Assembly: GCA_004151065.3 (NCBI GenBank)
Contig: NWUY0300044835.1
Span: 39,834-63,378 of the forward strand
DNA: 23,545 nt
Source: Larix sibirica
Lineage: Eukaryota > Streptophyta > Pinopsida > Pinales > Pinaceae
Direction of reading: 5' to 3'
In this document: positions 9,923 to 20,129 of the stretch, piece after piece
Layout of the letters: each line of letters begins with the position of its first letter
Position numbering within the stretch: position 1 is the stretch's first letter
Translations under genes and position numbers: made by a program
The notes under the pieces: generated by a model
Seen by the model: only the letters and a program-made list of their open reading frames with translations
The model's database searches: none
What the model was told of the DNA's origin: nothing

Positions 9923-10400
9923 GGATCTACGATTTTGCAGGTGGAGGATGATCTACAATTGGTGGACTAATCAAAGGATAATCCCTCCAACGACCAATTT
10001 TTTGTTAGATCTCATACAATTTCCTCCTTAGTTGAGAGACTTCCATCTTCCCTTGGGGGGGGGGGACATAAACCCTCTCTTTTCACCAATTAAGACAAGT
10101 GGATTGGGGATTGGATGGGAAAGCAAATCGGTGGATTTAGTTGCCAGAGTTACTACACAATCTTCTGGACATGAAGATGACAGTATACCCCTGAACCTGT
10201 AGTTATTTTGATGTTAGATCACATTACTCTTGCAGAGGGTGTTGACCAATCTACAACGCCAACGATTTATCCTTGAATTCGAGCATCTTATCAACACCTA
10301 TGCCCACTATAGTTATTTTCTCTTGTTATTGATCCAGTCGTGGGTGAGGATTCATTGGAGGAATCCTTAACTTAGATTTATTGCAAGGTCGTGAACTACT

Positions 10401-11711
10401 TCACAACCAACTTTGATGAAAAAGAAATGGAAGGTTGTTAAGTTGTGGGAAGGTGGGGTGTCTTTGGTTGTGGGAGAAGACATCCATGTCAACCAGATAC
10501 TTGACTTATTGGGTAAAACCATGGTAGGTCATTTCCTAGACAGGAGGGTAGGGATGGAATGGATTCAACTTTGGACATTGGAGTTTTGGTTCTCGATTTT
10601 GGGGTATAACCTGACCTATCACAATTTGGCATGAAGATGGTTAGGTTTTTTGTTTGCTATGTGGAGGACTCAAACAAGATATTGAAGGTTTTTGTGGTTT
10701 CTAAACAATACCCTCTTGTCATTAAAACCCTGACATCCGCTTTTCAATTTGAAGGATGAATATGTGGGAAACACTATGGTTTGGGTTAAACTTCCTTATC
10801 TGCTAATGGAATTTTGGTCAGAAGCATTCATGATGGTGATTGGCAACACACAGGGGAAGACCATTCTTGTCGATGACAAATTCCTAACTTTCCCTTTATG
10901 ATTGGTGGCTTAGGCTCTCATTGAGGTGAATATTAGTCAAGTTCTTAATGAATCTGTGGATATGGTCTGGGATGGGCGTTTTCATATGCAGAATTTTGAT
11001 TATTTATATATCCCTTTTTGGTGTTCATAGTGCCATTCCTATGGCCACATTTTTAAAGATCGTTTAAAACCTTTTGTTAAGAAAATATGGTGCCACAGGT
11101 TAGATACTAATGTTAGAGAGGAACATAAATATCTTGAAGGGTATCAAGAGGTCTCAGGTGATGTTCTTGTGTGTTCTATTGCGGGGAGCAAGGATGTGGC
11201 GTATAAATGGGAAATCACAAACTGTATCATCATTGGGGAACTTTTTATTCCATTGATAGTTGGATCGCATCCTGCTCTAAGTTCATTGCCAAAGATGGAC
11301 AAGTCGATGGGTGTGGCTCATTCTTTTCTATCTCTAATTGCTTCACCTATAAATTTTGGTCAAGATTTAGAAATGGCAGCTTCCATGGGTAAAATCAGTT
11401 CAAATTATATGGAATGTCTTCTTACTCATAGTTTGAATCTCATGGAGAATGAAGATGTTACTACACTTGTTGGGAAGGGTCCCCCTTGTAGGACTAATGG
11501 GAGGGTTAAATATTCTAAGGATTACCTTGTGAATAGTCACCAATCTGTCCTATTAAATCTAGAGGTTAAATTTGTGGATTTGGCATGTGATGGGGACTCG
11601 TCTTTTATAGGGTTGCTATTACTCTTTATTAGTCAAGCTTCCATTTGTTCTTCTTCATTTATCAAAGAGATGGGATTTTATTACCTTAGACCTATTAAAG
11701 GAGACACATAG
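10401..11711 (+). pseudogene. LINE ORF1 remnant: DUF4283 plus CCHC zinc knuckle
   Basis: ORF1 proteins of plant L1 elements bind their own RNA in the ribonucleoprotein particle. One frame stays readable from about 10401 to the TAG at 11709, interrupted by TGA at 10632, 10683, 10731 and 10899, and TAG at 10911 and 11028. The segment at about 10488-10680 (VGHFLDRRVGMEW and WLGFLF) fits DUF4283. GNTMVWVKLP, FWSEAF and ALIEVNISQ follow. The zinc knuckle at 11016-11063 reads IPFWCSxCHSYGHIFKDR. Its first two Cys and its His are present, x is the TAG at 11028, and the last Cys position is CGT (Arg), one transition from TGT. The C-terminal 180 codons after 11169 have no known domain. The frame upstream of 10401 meets a TGA at 10392. 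Confidence 0.75.
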
Positions 11712-11902
11712 ATTAAGATTGAATAGTCTAGGGGTTTTCACCATGATTCCTTGAAGGAGTTGGGCCCATCGATGTTGGGCTAAAAATTGACCCTTAAACA
11801 GGAAGCCCAAGACACTATGATAAAAGAGGCGAATCAAGGGTATTAGAAGTTAATTATAAGGGTCCTTAGAGAAGTTCTAAACCCTATCTTAGGTCCCCCG
11901 TG

Positions 11903-12595
11903 AGAATCCTTTCATTGAATATTGGAGGGATGGGGGGGAAGCAAATAAATTGGCGTTAAAGAGGTTGATTGAACTTGATAGCCATTATATCATTATGATT
12001 CAGGAAACCACAAGACAAGGGGATGTGCTGATTTGGCATTTAAAGAAGACTCTAGTGGCTAGTACTTTCTAGCGGTGGATGCTGATGGTCATTCTGGTGG
12101 ATTGATAACTGGCTAGAACAATAATATTTCACTTATTAATTCCTTTTCTATTGATTCAAGGTTATGCATATAGGTGTTTTGCAATAGTTTGGATTTAAAT
12201 CTCACTCTACTTAATATATATGGGACTTATGAACATAAGTTGACTTTTTGGGAGAATATTTTTAAGTTGCAATGCTTGAGGACTAATTAGTTTATCATGG
12301 GGGGAATATGAATTTTACTCTGTCATGCCGAGAGGTATTGGGTAGCAACTCTCATGCTAATCACCTTGGCGATTATTTCCTAAATTGTTTTGGAATGGGT
12401 GGCCTTGCAGATGTGGAGGCCCTAAATCTTCGACATACCTGGTATAACAATAGACTAGGGGATGATGGCGTGTACAAACATTCGTATAGATTTGTGGCAT
12501 GCCACAACATTTTGCAAAGTGTGGTTAAATATCAGTCATGGATTGGGTCGGTTTGGTGTTTTGATCATTACCTAATATATCTCCAGTTGGCTTAG
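11903..12595 (+). pseudogene. LINE ORF2 remnant, AP-like endonuclease domain
   Basis: The domain would nick target DNA to prime reverse transcription. It reads through four frame segments. RILSLNIGGMGG (11903 onward) holds the metal-site Asn. LKRLIEL and IMIQETT hold the catalytic Glu at 12004-12006. A middle segment includes YEHKLTFWENIF. MNFTLSCREV to the stop at 12593-12595 includes TWYNNR at 12437-12454 and the terminal Asp-His in FDHYLI at 12563-12568. The frame changes exactly at the GDxN-type motif (12299-12322, now GGNMNF), where a one-base loss after a G-run destroys the expected Asp codon. Another shift lies near 11953. Downstream, the linker FKFNPxWLDEEEFIQLL (about 12624 onward) is typical of plant L1 ORF2 between endonuclease and RT. 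Confidence 0.8.
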
Positions 12596-14171
12596 GATGA
12601 GGCTCGACTAGGCACTCCTTTCAAATTTAATCCATGATGGCTTGACGAGGAGGAGTTTATACAACTGCTAAGGGAACATTGGGTACATTTTGATTATAAT
12701 ATGGATATTTATGCATGTGAGAAATTTATGCTAGCTCTTCGTGCAATAAAAGAACAGGTGGCTTCCTGGGTTGGGGACAGATATCGAAACAATGATTTAC
12801 AACTATAGGAAGTGTAAAAAAAGTTTGGAGGCTTTGGATTCTACACTTTCATAGGATACCCTAGGGGATGTCTCCCATGTGCAGTTGAAGGAACATAAAG
12901 AGTATTGGGTCAAACTTCTGCTAGACAAAGAAAAGGACTAGCATATTAAGATTCATGAAACATGGTTAGAATGGGGGGACCAAAATACCAAATGTTGTCA
13001 CTCTGCCGCTAACCACATATGAAACTACAGTACTATCTAGGAGCTTTGTGACCAAATTGGGTCTCTTGTCTAAGGGTTTAATGATATGTTAGCAGTACAA
13101 CATTTTAACTAGCTCTACAAGGAACCTAAAAAAGTTGATATGGGTGTAATAGTGAATTTTATCTCTTATTTTCTGAGAATGATAGAAGAGGGCATTAATG
13201 ATCAACTTTATAGACCAATGATGATGTAGGAGATACTAATTTTCTTACAATCTTTTAAAAAGGACCAAAGTCTTGGTTTGGATAGTTGGACCATGGAGTT
13301 CTTCACCACATTTTTGGATCTATTTGGTAATGATTTACTGAGAGTTGTGAATGAGGTTAGAATGTCTGGTTGTATTCCTATGGGGTATAGGAAACCTTTA
13401 TTACACTCATCTGCAAGACCGACCATGTAGCCTCTCTTTGATGAAATTTGGCTTATTTTGTTGTGTAATTGCCTTTACAAAATCCTCTCTAAGACTATTG
13501 TGTTGAGACTGAAGCCAATTTTTTCCTCCTATATATTTGTTGAACAATTTGGGTTTCTCAAGGGCCAACAAATACATGAAGCAATTGGTATTGCACAGGA
13601 GATATTGCACTCCATCAATTTTTTGGTTGCCCTGGCTGTAGTGGTCAAAATTTATCTCTCAAAACCATACAACCGTGTCTCATGGATATTTCTCCATCTC
13701 TTATTGCTTCATATTGGTCTCGCTTTGCCTCTGGTAAGTTGGATCATGAGCTATGTAACCACTACCACTTTTTCTATGTTGATTAATGGGGAGGCTTCTC
13801 TTTTCCTCAAGCCTTCTAGGGGACTTCGTCAGGGATGGCCCCTATACCCTTATCATTTTATGTTGGTTGTTGAAGGGTTGAGCACGTCTATCAATGAAGC
13901 CAAAAGGCTTAGTTTTGCTTAGGTGATTCAAATATGTTAAGAAGAGCATTTGTCCCATATTTTATTTGTGGATGATGTCCTAATATTTTTCTTTGGATAT
14001 TGTCGAGAAGGGGATAATTTTCATGAAATTATTCACTTATACTATTTAGCGACAGAGATGGAAGTAAATGAGGCAAAGTATCCATTATATTTCTCTGGAA
14101 TGGATGATCATCTACCTTTTGAATTTGGAAGATACTTCTCATTTCAGCATTCATATATTTCCGGGGCTTAA
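12596..14171 (+). pseudogene. LINE ORF2 remnant, linker and reverse transcriptase
   Basis: After the endonuclease the linker continues in the same frame to about 12815. It shifts at an A7 run and then stays in one frame to 14171. The RT fingers and palm are clear: LDSWTMEFF near 13280, FDEIWLILLCN after the TAG at 13428 (the RPIS region), EQFGFLKGQQIHEAIG, KIYLSKPYNRVSW (motif A), LINGEASLFLKPSRGLRQG (motif B region) and LFVDDVLIF (motif C, with both Asp codons at 13971-13976 kept). Motif A has lost its catalytic Asp: codon 13653-13655 is TAT (Tyr), and the later Asp at 13671-13673 is AAC (Asn). RQGCPL is now RQGWPL. Further stops lie at 13227, 13920 and 13938. The enzyme is dead by sequence. 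Confidence 0.9.
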
Positions 14172-14176
14172 AATAT

Positions 14177-15420
14177 ATGGGTTTTGATCTTAAGATGAAT
14201 TGCTATGGAAATGATGACTTCGGTTGGTTGGTTGCTAAAATTGAGAAAAATATAAACTTATGGTGTAACAGGCAGATTTTGAAAGGTGGCCATTGGTTAT
14301 TGCTAAATTTTTGTTGGAAGAGATTCATGTGTATTGAAATACACTTTCCCATATACCTAAAAGAATTCTCAAAAAGATAAGAAGAATGTTCTTCAATATT
14401 TTATGGAAGGGAAGTATTAACTATAAAGGAACTCATTGGTTCTGATGTACCTAAATGAATTCTCGAAAAGATAAGAAGAATGTGCTTCAATCTTTTATGG
14501 AAGGGAAGTACTGACTATAACGGAACTCATTGGTTCCGATAGAAGAAGTTAGCAACCCAAAATTCCTTAGGGGGCTGGGGGATTAAAAATATATATCTTT
14601 TCAGACTGTCCCTAGCAGAAAAATAATTATGGAGTGTGTTAACAAAGGATAGTCTCCAACATCGGATTCTTGTTTAGAAATATTTACCCCGGGGTTTAAT
14701 TATGGATTGGATTAGGAGTGAACACGAAAGTACTCAACAAATATCCAACCAATGGAATTCCCTCACACTTGAATTTCTAGTTATTGGCCCACATTTAGCT
14801 TGGAAGGTGGGAAATAGGTTGCAAATTTGTGTCTGGTCGGATTCTATTATGAGCTATAACCACATCACTTTTCTTCCCATTACACTTATTCTTCAACTTC
14901 AAGAATTTGGATAAGCAAAACTCATAGATCACATTATGGAGACAAGGTTGGTTAAATTCAGTGGGTTTGGGTTTTGATGGGACTTTTGGAATGTCTTGGG
15001 ATTGATACATTGGTGAATTGCACAGAGCACATGTCAAACTTAGTGATGAACTAGATGAGTTAATATGGATTCTTAATAAAGTTGGGGGATCTTTTGTGTT
15101 TTGTTTGGGATAAAAAGCACATTTTACACTTGAATGAGATGACCATCGGTGGTGGCAGAGTGTGATTTGGAGAGTTTAAGCTCCTCCAAAAACTAAATTA
15201 CATTTGTGTCTTACTCTAGTTGATTTTGTTTTGACTTGGGACAACCTCTAGCGACAAGGCAAGATAGTCCCTGGTATTTGTATTTTATACAAAAGAAGAG
15301 AGGAAATGAACCGAAACCTTTTTCTCTTGTGTATCTACTCGTTATAGGTGTGGTATGAGGTTGAGATCCAGCAGAGCCTATTGGGATTTGGGAATAGTGA
15401 AACAATCGAATATTGTTTTG
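14177..15420 (+). pseudogene. LINE ORF2 remnant, post-RT region and zf-RVT-like domain
   Basis: This segment follows a frameshift at about 14165. GFDLKMNCYGNDDFGWLVAK and INLWCNR (about 14177-14270) fit the stretch after RT in plant L1 ORF2. Next come ILEKIRRMCFNLLWKGS, LGGWGIKNI and LAWKVGNR in one frame (14459-14914), with a TAG at 14540 and other stops. Beyond about 14936 another frame gives WWQSVIWRVKAPPKTKLHL, LTWDNL and GICILYKRREE. These match the zinc-binding RVT domain, but the second Cys of the expected CxLC pair is Tyr. The 94-bp duplication at 14354 interrupts the frame. Confidence 0.75.
14354..14541 (+). repeat. 94-bp tandem duplication inside LINE ORF2
   Basis: 14354-14447 is followed directly by a copy at 14448-14541 with about nine mismatches. 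Both encode the KKIRRM/EKIRRM...LWKGS part of ORF2. Because 94 is not a multiple of three, the copies lie in different frames and the duplication is disruptive. Confidence 0.9.
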
Positions 15421-15468
15421 GTGTTTGGATTACTCGTCGTGATTTGGAACAATTTAAAGTAGTCCCAT

Positions 15469-15732
15469 ATTTGATTCTATAAAATGAATGGCTTGCTTAT
15501 AAATATTCTCTATTTGAGGAGAAGTTTCTCTCTCTCTTTTAAAATGTTGTTGCAGCGTTAGGGCTACTGTCATATTATACGGAAGAGATGGAGTATAAGG
15601 ATTTGATTCTATAAAATGCATGGCCCACTTATAAATCTTCTCTATTCAAGGAGAAGTTTCTCTCTCTCTTTTAAAATGTTGTTGAAGCATTAGGACTGTT
15701 GTCATATTATAAGGAAGAGCTGAAGTATAAGG
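15469..15732 (+). repeat. 132-bp tandem duplication inside LINE ORF2
   Basis: 15469-15600 and 15601-15732 are about 90% identical and start ATTTGATTCTATAAAATG. The unit is 44 codons, so the frame is kept. Each copy encodes EEKFLSLF or KEKFLSLF followed by a stop and then ALGLLSYY. Confidence 0.9.
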
Positions 15733-15806
15733 ATCTGCAAGTCTTTGATGAGTTTAGAGTGGACGAATCTGCAGGTCTTTAAGGATTTTAGAGTGGAGAG
15801 ATCTGC
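15733..15806 (+). repeat. 34-bp tandem duplication adjoining the 132-bp one
   Basis: ATCTGCAAGTCTTTGATGAG at 15733 is repeated in diverged form at 15767, and ATCTGC begins again at 15801. It lies immediately before the RNase H start. Confidence 0.75.
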
Positions 15807-15962
15807 TCCTTGGGGATTATTTGATGGCACATGCTAAGGCACGAATTGGATTGTTGACTAGTGTTTTCTATTACACTTTAGTGATTCGCATTTCTTCCAT
15901 TTCATAATGAAATGGCTCGACAAAACATTAATCTGGAAGCTTTGAAAACAACCTTAAATATT
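15795..15962 (+). pseudogene. LINE ORF2 remnant, truncated RNase H N-terminus
   Basis: SAPWGLFDGTC (from about 15801) contains the first catalytic Asp in FDG. LLHFSDSHFFHF follows in the same frame. NLEALKTTLNI, in the frame starting at 15912, resembles the NNxAELxALKxTL block with the second catalytic Glu. At least one frameshift separates these parts. After about 15962 the sequence turns AT-rich and no GDS or AD motif follows, so roughly the last two thirds of the domain are missing. Confidence 0.6.
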
Positions 15963-16907
15963 AAAAGGGAGGGAACTTGTAAACACCCAACTATCACTAA
16001 CTTAAATCTCCAAACCTTCTTGCAAATGGAATTCTTTAGTAATATCAATATTATTTCAAGCAAATTAAAAGCTTCTATAAAGACTAGAGATTTATATTTC
16101 CTTCATTCACAAATTCAACATATTCTTCACATGTTAGTCAAAAAATCTCAAGAAGTTTATTAATGTTTTTTATAGTATACGATGAAAAACTCTTTAAACC
16201 TATTAACAATTAAAATTCCAAAATCTCTTTAAAAACAATTACATTCTTGGATTTGCAATTGAAATGTTATTTACATATAAAGAATTACATTCTCGCACTT
16301 ATGAAATATTATTTTTGCATATGCACGCTTTGAGATGATTTTGGATTTTTTTATGTATCCAACTAAATCGTTAAATTATATGAATATTTTTATATCTCAA
16401 TCTTTAATATCATCCTTTCCTATGAAATGTTAGATTTTGATTGTAGAAATATTTATTATGTAATCAATAATTCCAAAATTTTATAGTCTGAATTCCTTCA
16501 TTCATTATGTGATTGGTTGTTGTGTTTTGTTCTCCTACATTTTTTTGAAATCTTTTTTTTGGGTAATTATTTTACGAATTTCATTTCTGATGCTAGCATA
16601 ATAGTGGCTAGCAATGGAACCAGATTTGGTGACAAATATATATGATGGACACATCATTGGGAGTCTCTCCAAGAAGAGAACATGCACAAAAGCTCCCATA
16701 ATCAAATGTTTTCTACCTCCCTAATCTGCAAGTTGTAAGTTGGGTCTTCATGTTGAGACCCACACACAAGTTTATCTTGTCATCCTCCTCATTCTACACT
16801 CTAGTTCATCAATTGATTTTCATTTTCTTGAGTTCCAAATACCATTGACCAAACAAGGTAAAGAAATAGATACATCAAGCCACTTGAAAATAATCACATA
16901 GATTAGG
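15963..16907. other. AT-rich non-coding stretch
   Basis: This follows the broken end of the LINE. The open frame running to 16163 is LINE-derived only at its start; the rest is low-complexity. No gene is seen. Confidence 0.5.
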
Positions 16908-17047
16908 AAGGAGAATAGTTGTTTAAACAATAATGCACAAAGGTTGCTTAAAGAATGATCTACACAAAAGTGAATCCCATGAACTACAAAGGAGAATCAT
17001 TGCTTAAACAATAATGCACACTGGTTGCTTAAAAAATATGCTACATG
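16908..17047. repeat. 81-bp tandem duplication
   Basis: AAGGAGAATAGTTGTTTAAA at 16908 recurs as AAGGAGAATCATTGCTTAAA at 16989. Both are followed by CAATAATGCACA and GGTTGCTTAAA. Copy 2 decays near 17047. Confidence 0.8.
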
Positions 17048-18025
17048 AGATGTCAAGTATAATTAATATTTGCTTGAAGAATACACACTTATAATCTCAC
17101 TCTCCTTTATCATGCTCTAACTTGTAAAAAACAATTAAAATACATTGATATACCATTTTAAATTGAATAATGTTTGTATGAATTTATTTTCTAAACACAC
17201 TCACCTTCGACTAGAATGATTAGTAGCTAGTCCCTGATAGATTTTTTAAACTTCATATTAATTTGGCCAACTTCATATTACTTTGGCCATCAATTACAAG
17301 GACACTTGGTCCAAAGGGAAACTAAGGAATTTTTAAATCTATAAGCTTAGGCACTAACATTATGTAAATTTGGTATTATTTTTCCTCCAATTATTGTTGG
17401 GTGCAATAATGAAATTTGGGAGGAGAGAAAAACATGTTGTCCAAAAGGTGCAGTACCCTTTCTATGTCATTAGACAACCAAGCAAACACAAAAATGTGTT
17501 ATTCTATTTAAAAAAATAAATCAAATGCAAACAAGCAATGTGTAAACAAATTAAGTTGGAGCTTTATCTAATAACCACAAGGACTGACAAGTCATCAATC
17601 GTATGAATGAAACCATTTCAAGTTATCACTTGTATTCATCCAATCATTGTAAGTGATTTCTCAATACAAGACATTTGACAAGTCCACATTTATCATTCTT
17701 TTGCTTTGATAACCATCAAGAGCTTAAGCTCTTTGATATTCACAATATCTTAGAACATTTATTCACTTTCCATTAAGTTTGGTACCTTTTTAAAATATAA
17801 TTTTATCCCAAGTTGAGTTCTTCTTTGTTAACTTACTCTTATATGTAACTATTGTTCGCATAATACAATCAACAATCTTAATCACTTGCAACAAGAGTTC
17901 AAATCTACACATTCTCATTGAAAATTCTAAACATTATATTTTAGGGTCCATAGCTCAACACTTCAATCCTTGTGTGACCATTTGAGACACACAAACTACT
18001 ATTGTTTACATAAACATTGTGGCCA
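17048..18025. other. AT-rich non-coding stretch
   Basis: No coding sequence is recognised. It contains only the small 20-bp duplication listed separately. Confidence 0.5.
17249..17288. repeat. 20-bp tandem duplication
   Basis: AACTTCATATTAATTTGGCC is followed directly by AACTTCATATTACTTTGGCC, with one mismatch. Confidence 0.9.
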
Positions 18026-18097
18026 TTCATCGTGCATTATATACTAAGGATAAGATAAGAGTTCATTGTGCATTATATACGAAGGACAAGAAAAGCT
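18026..18097. repeat. 36-bp tandem duplication
   Basis: TTCATCGTGCATTATATACT at 18026 recurs as TTCATTGTGCATTATATACG at 18062, both followed by AAGGA(T/C)AAGA. Confidence 0.85.
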
Positions 18098-18211
18098 TAT
18101 TCAAGAGTCCCATAGTATAGTATAAATGCTTATCAATCAATACAATATTCATCTCATGACTGCATCCCAATAATTAACATCTACATCATGTCCATTAAAT
18201 CAGTTCATATT

Positions 18212-18700
18212 TAATAAATGAAATTATGAATACTACTTAATCATATAACTACTTTCATTACCATTCAAGTTCAACTTTCCATGAGAATATAAATACATAT
18301 TTTTGTCTAATCATAGACTAATTACATTATGGTAAAATATTTCAGCTTTAAGCAAGACAATAAAGTCTCTTATGAACTTGTCCATGTTGGCATGAACACA
18401 CTTCAACTCATATCATTATTGCAATAAATATTGAATACCATGGAAAATATAAATACCAAATTAAAATTGAATTCATAACTAATAAATGAAATTATGAATA
18501 CTACTTAATCATATAACTACTTGCATTATCATTCAAGCTCAACTTTCCATAAGAGAATAACCATACACAAGCTCAACTAATTACACGGCATGGTGAAATA
18601 TTTTAGTTTAAAGCAAGACAATAAAGTTTCTTATGGACTTGTCCATGTTTCCATCAAAACATTTCAACTCATATCATTATTACATTCTCTGGAAAATATA
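18212..18700. repeat. 268-bp tandem duplication
   Basis: TAATAAATGAAATTATGAAT starts at 18212 and at 18480. Further shared landmarks are TACTTAATCATATAACTACT, CAAGACAATAAAGT and CTTGTCCATGTT. Small indels occur between the copies, and copy 2 fades after the GGAAAATATAAA near 18690. No protein is encoded. Confidence 0.85.
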
Positions 18701-19660
18701 AAGAATAAGTTGCCATACAAACCGCATCAATGTCCATGCTTCCCATACTTTTAAAAAATACAAAAAATGCATTGGCACATTCCATATGCAATTAAGTATA
18801 CCATTTGAACATACCAAACATAGTAGAGCATATGGCCAATATCATGACAAAAAAATTGATTTGAACATGAGCCATATGAGTGGCCTCATGCCACAAAATT
18901 GTTAACAACATACAATCAAATAAATAGCGTATATGACTTACTTATGAGACAACACTGTTAATAATAATGTTAAGTCATATGAGTTGGTGTCATATTAATA
19001 TTAATTTAGTGAGATGTCCATATCAAGAAAAAAATATTGGACAATAAAATCATATGGGACAATTAAATTAAACACAAAGGCAATGTTTAGAATTGTCAAG
19101 GATCCCCTCATAAATAAAATTGCTTGCCAAAACTAAACTTAAAACCAATGCCCAAAATAATCACACACTAAACTCCATGCAAGCACTCATTTCATTTCAG
19201 CCATTGACACATTTATACGAACACTTTGCAAGAAAAAGTCATGCCTCCAAACACTAAACCAACGATATTATATGGGCAATTTCACTATTTGGAAAATGTT
19301 GTGATTGTATAAATTAAACATATAAACAACACCTACATGGTTGTGTTGACGAGGAAAAATGCCTAGCTTTAATCATTGAAAAGAGGTCCAATTAGACTAT
19401 TTCCAGTTTAGTGTAGGAAATCCCATCTGGATTCTATCTCGGTAGCTATTACTAGCTTTAGGGTTTTATTAATTGCGTCCCAATCCAGAATTTAGTGTTT
19501 TCGAATGCAATAAATTAAATGCATTTAAACTAAGATGCATAATGCAATATGCCTCAAAGTAGTCCAACAAATTCAGGAAAGTATGAAGATGATAGCAATA
19601 AATGCAAGGAGTAAAATGAATTAGTTTGTTGATTACATATATTCTAATCACTAAAAACTT
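18701..19660. other. AT-rich non-coding stretch
   Basis: No gene is recognised. The minus-strand open frame at 19469-19717 overlaps the RNase H fragment and looks incidental. Confidence 0.5.
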
Positions 19661-19663
19661 GCT

Positions 19664-20056
19664 GAAGAAGGGGTGGCAGGAGTGGGAGGGATGATCTATG
19701 ACCCTGACAGAAAACAAGAATTTAAATATGCATGGAGCTTGGGTAATTTGTCTAATAATCAGGTAGAGGCCTCAGCGCTTTGGAAAGGAATCAATCATAT
19801 ACCAAAGATGATATTAATGGGGGACTCAATTATCATTACTCATAATGTGGCTTTAAACAAGTTTCCCTCGGAAGGACCTCTTAGTCGGATAATGAGGAGA
19901 GTTAAACAAATGATAGCAAAGTTTGATGAGCACAAAGTTTTTCATGTGCTAAGGAAATCCAATGTTGTTGCTAATGCACAAGCTAATATAGCCGTATCTT
20001 CTCTCCAAGGAACAATAAAAATCGATGAGAGAGAATTTATTGACCCTATACCTTAA
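19664..20056 (+). pseudogene. Plant LINE-type RNase H fragment (RVT_3), second family
   Basis: RNase H removes the RNA strand from the RNA-DNA hybrid made by the reverse transcriptase. The frame reads GVAGVGGMIYDPDRKQEF, then YAWSLGNLSNNQVEASALW with the second catalytic Glu, then MGDSIIITHN with the third acidic residue in GDS. It ends with HVLRKSNVVANAQANIA before a TAA at 20054. The first Asp (FDG) lies beyond the 5' break, and the Asp of the usual AD motif is AAT (Asn) in VANAQAN. It ends in PIP as in related LINE proteins. Its sequence differs from the RNase H parts at 6.9 and 15.8 kb, so it comes from another LINE. Apart from truncation this stretch has no stop or frameshift. Confidence 0.8.
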
Positions 20057-20129
20057 CTCAATGCATTTCATTCTACTAAGTTATGCTCTTGTGACCGGTT
20101 TTGGAAATGACAGGTAGCACAAATATTTG

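Larger units (their letters stand above)
9930..15962 (+). mobile_element. Degenerate L1-type LINE, plus strand, 3'-truncated
   Basis: Recognisable parts lie in canonical order: an ORF1 with DUF4283 and a CCHC knuckle (10401-11711), an AP endonuclease (11903-12595), reverse transcriptase (about 13230-14170), a post-RT region and zf-RVT-like zinc domain (about 14177-15420), and the N-terminus of RNase H (about 15800-15962). The 5' limit is uncertain. Protein-like fragments in shifting frames extend up to at least 10140 (for example GHEDDSIP and RFILEFEHLINTYAHYSYF), while 9930-10140 is assigned only by position and includes a G11 run at 10055-10065. Similarity ends inside RNase H with no 3'UTR and no A-tail, so the 3' end was lost after insertion or interrupted by other DNA. 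It carries many stops and frameshifts and two internal tandem duplications, and is certainly inactive. Confidence 0.85.

Noticed and set aside
12299-12307. Simple Asp-to-Asn substitution in the endonuclease GDxN motif
   Set aside because: The reading frame changes at this point, so a one-base loss explains it better than a substitution.
13208-13610. Minus-strand open frames inside the RT region
   Set aside because: Antisense shadows of the plus-strand reverse transcriptase.
16741-16761. Small stem TGGGTCT/AGACCCA
   Set aside because: A 7-bp stem is expected by chance in 23 kb.
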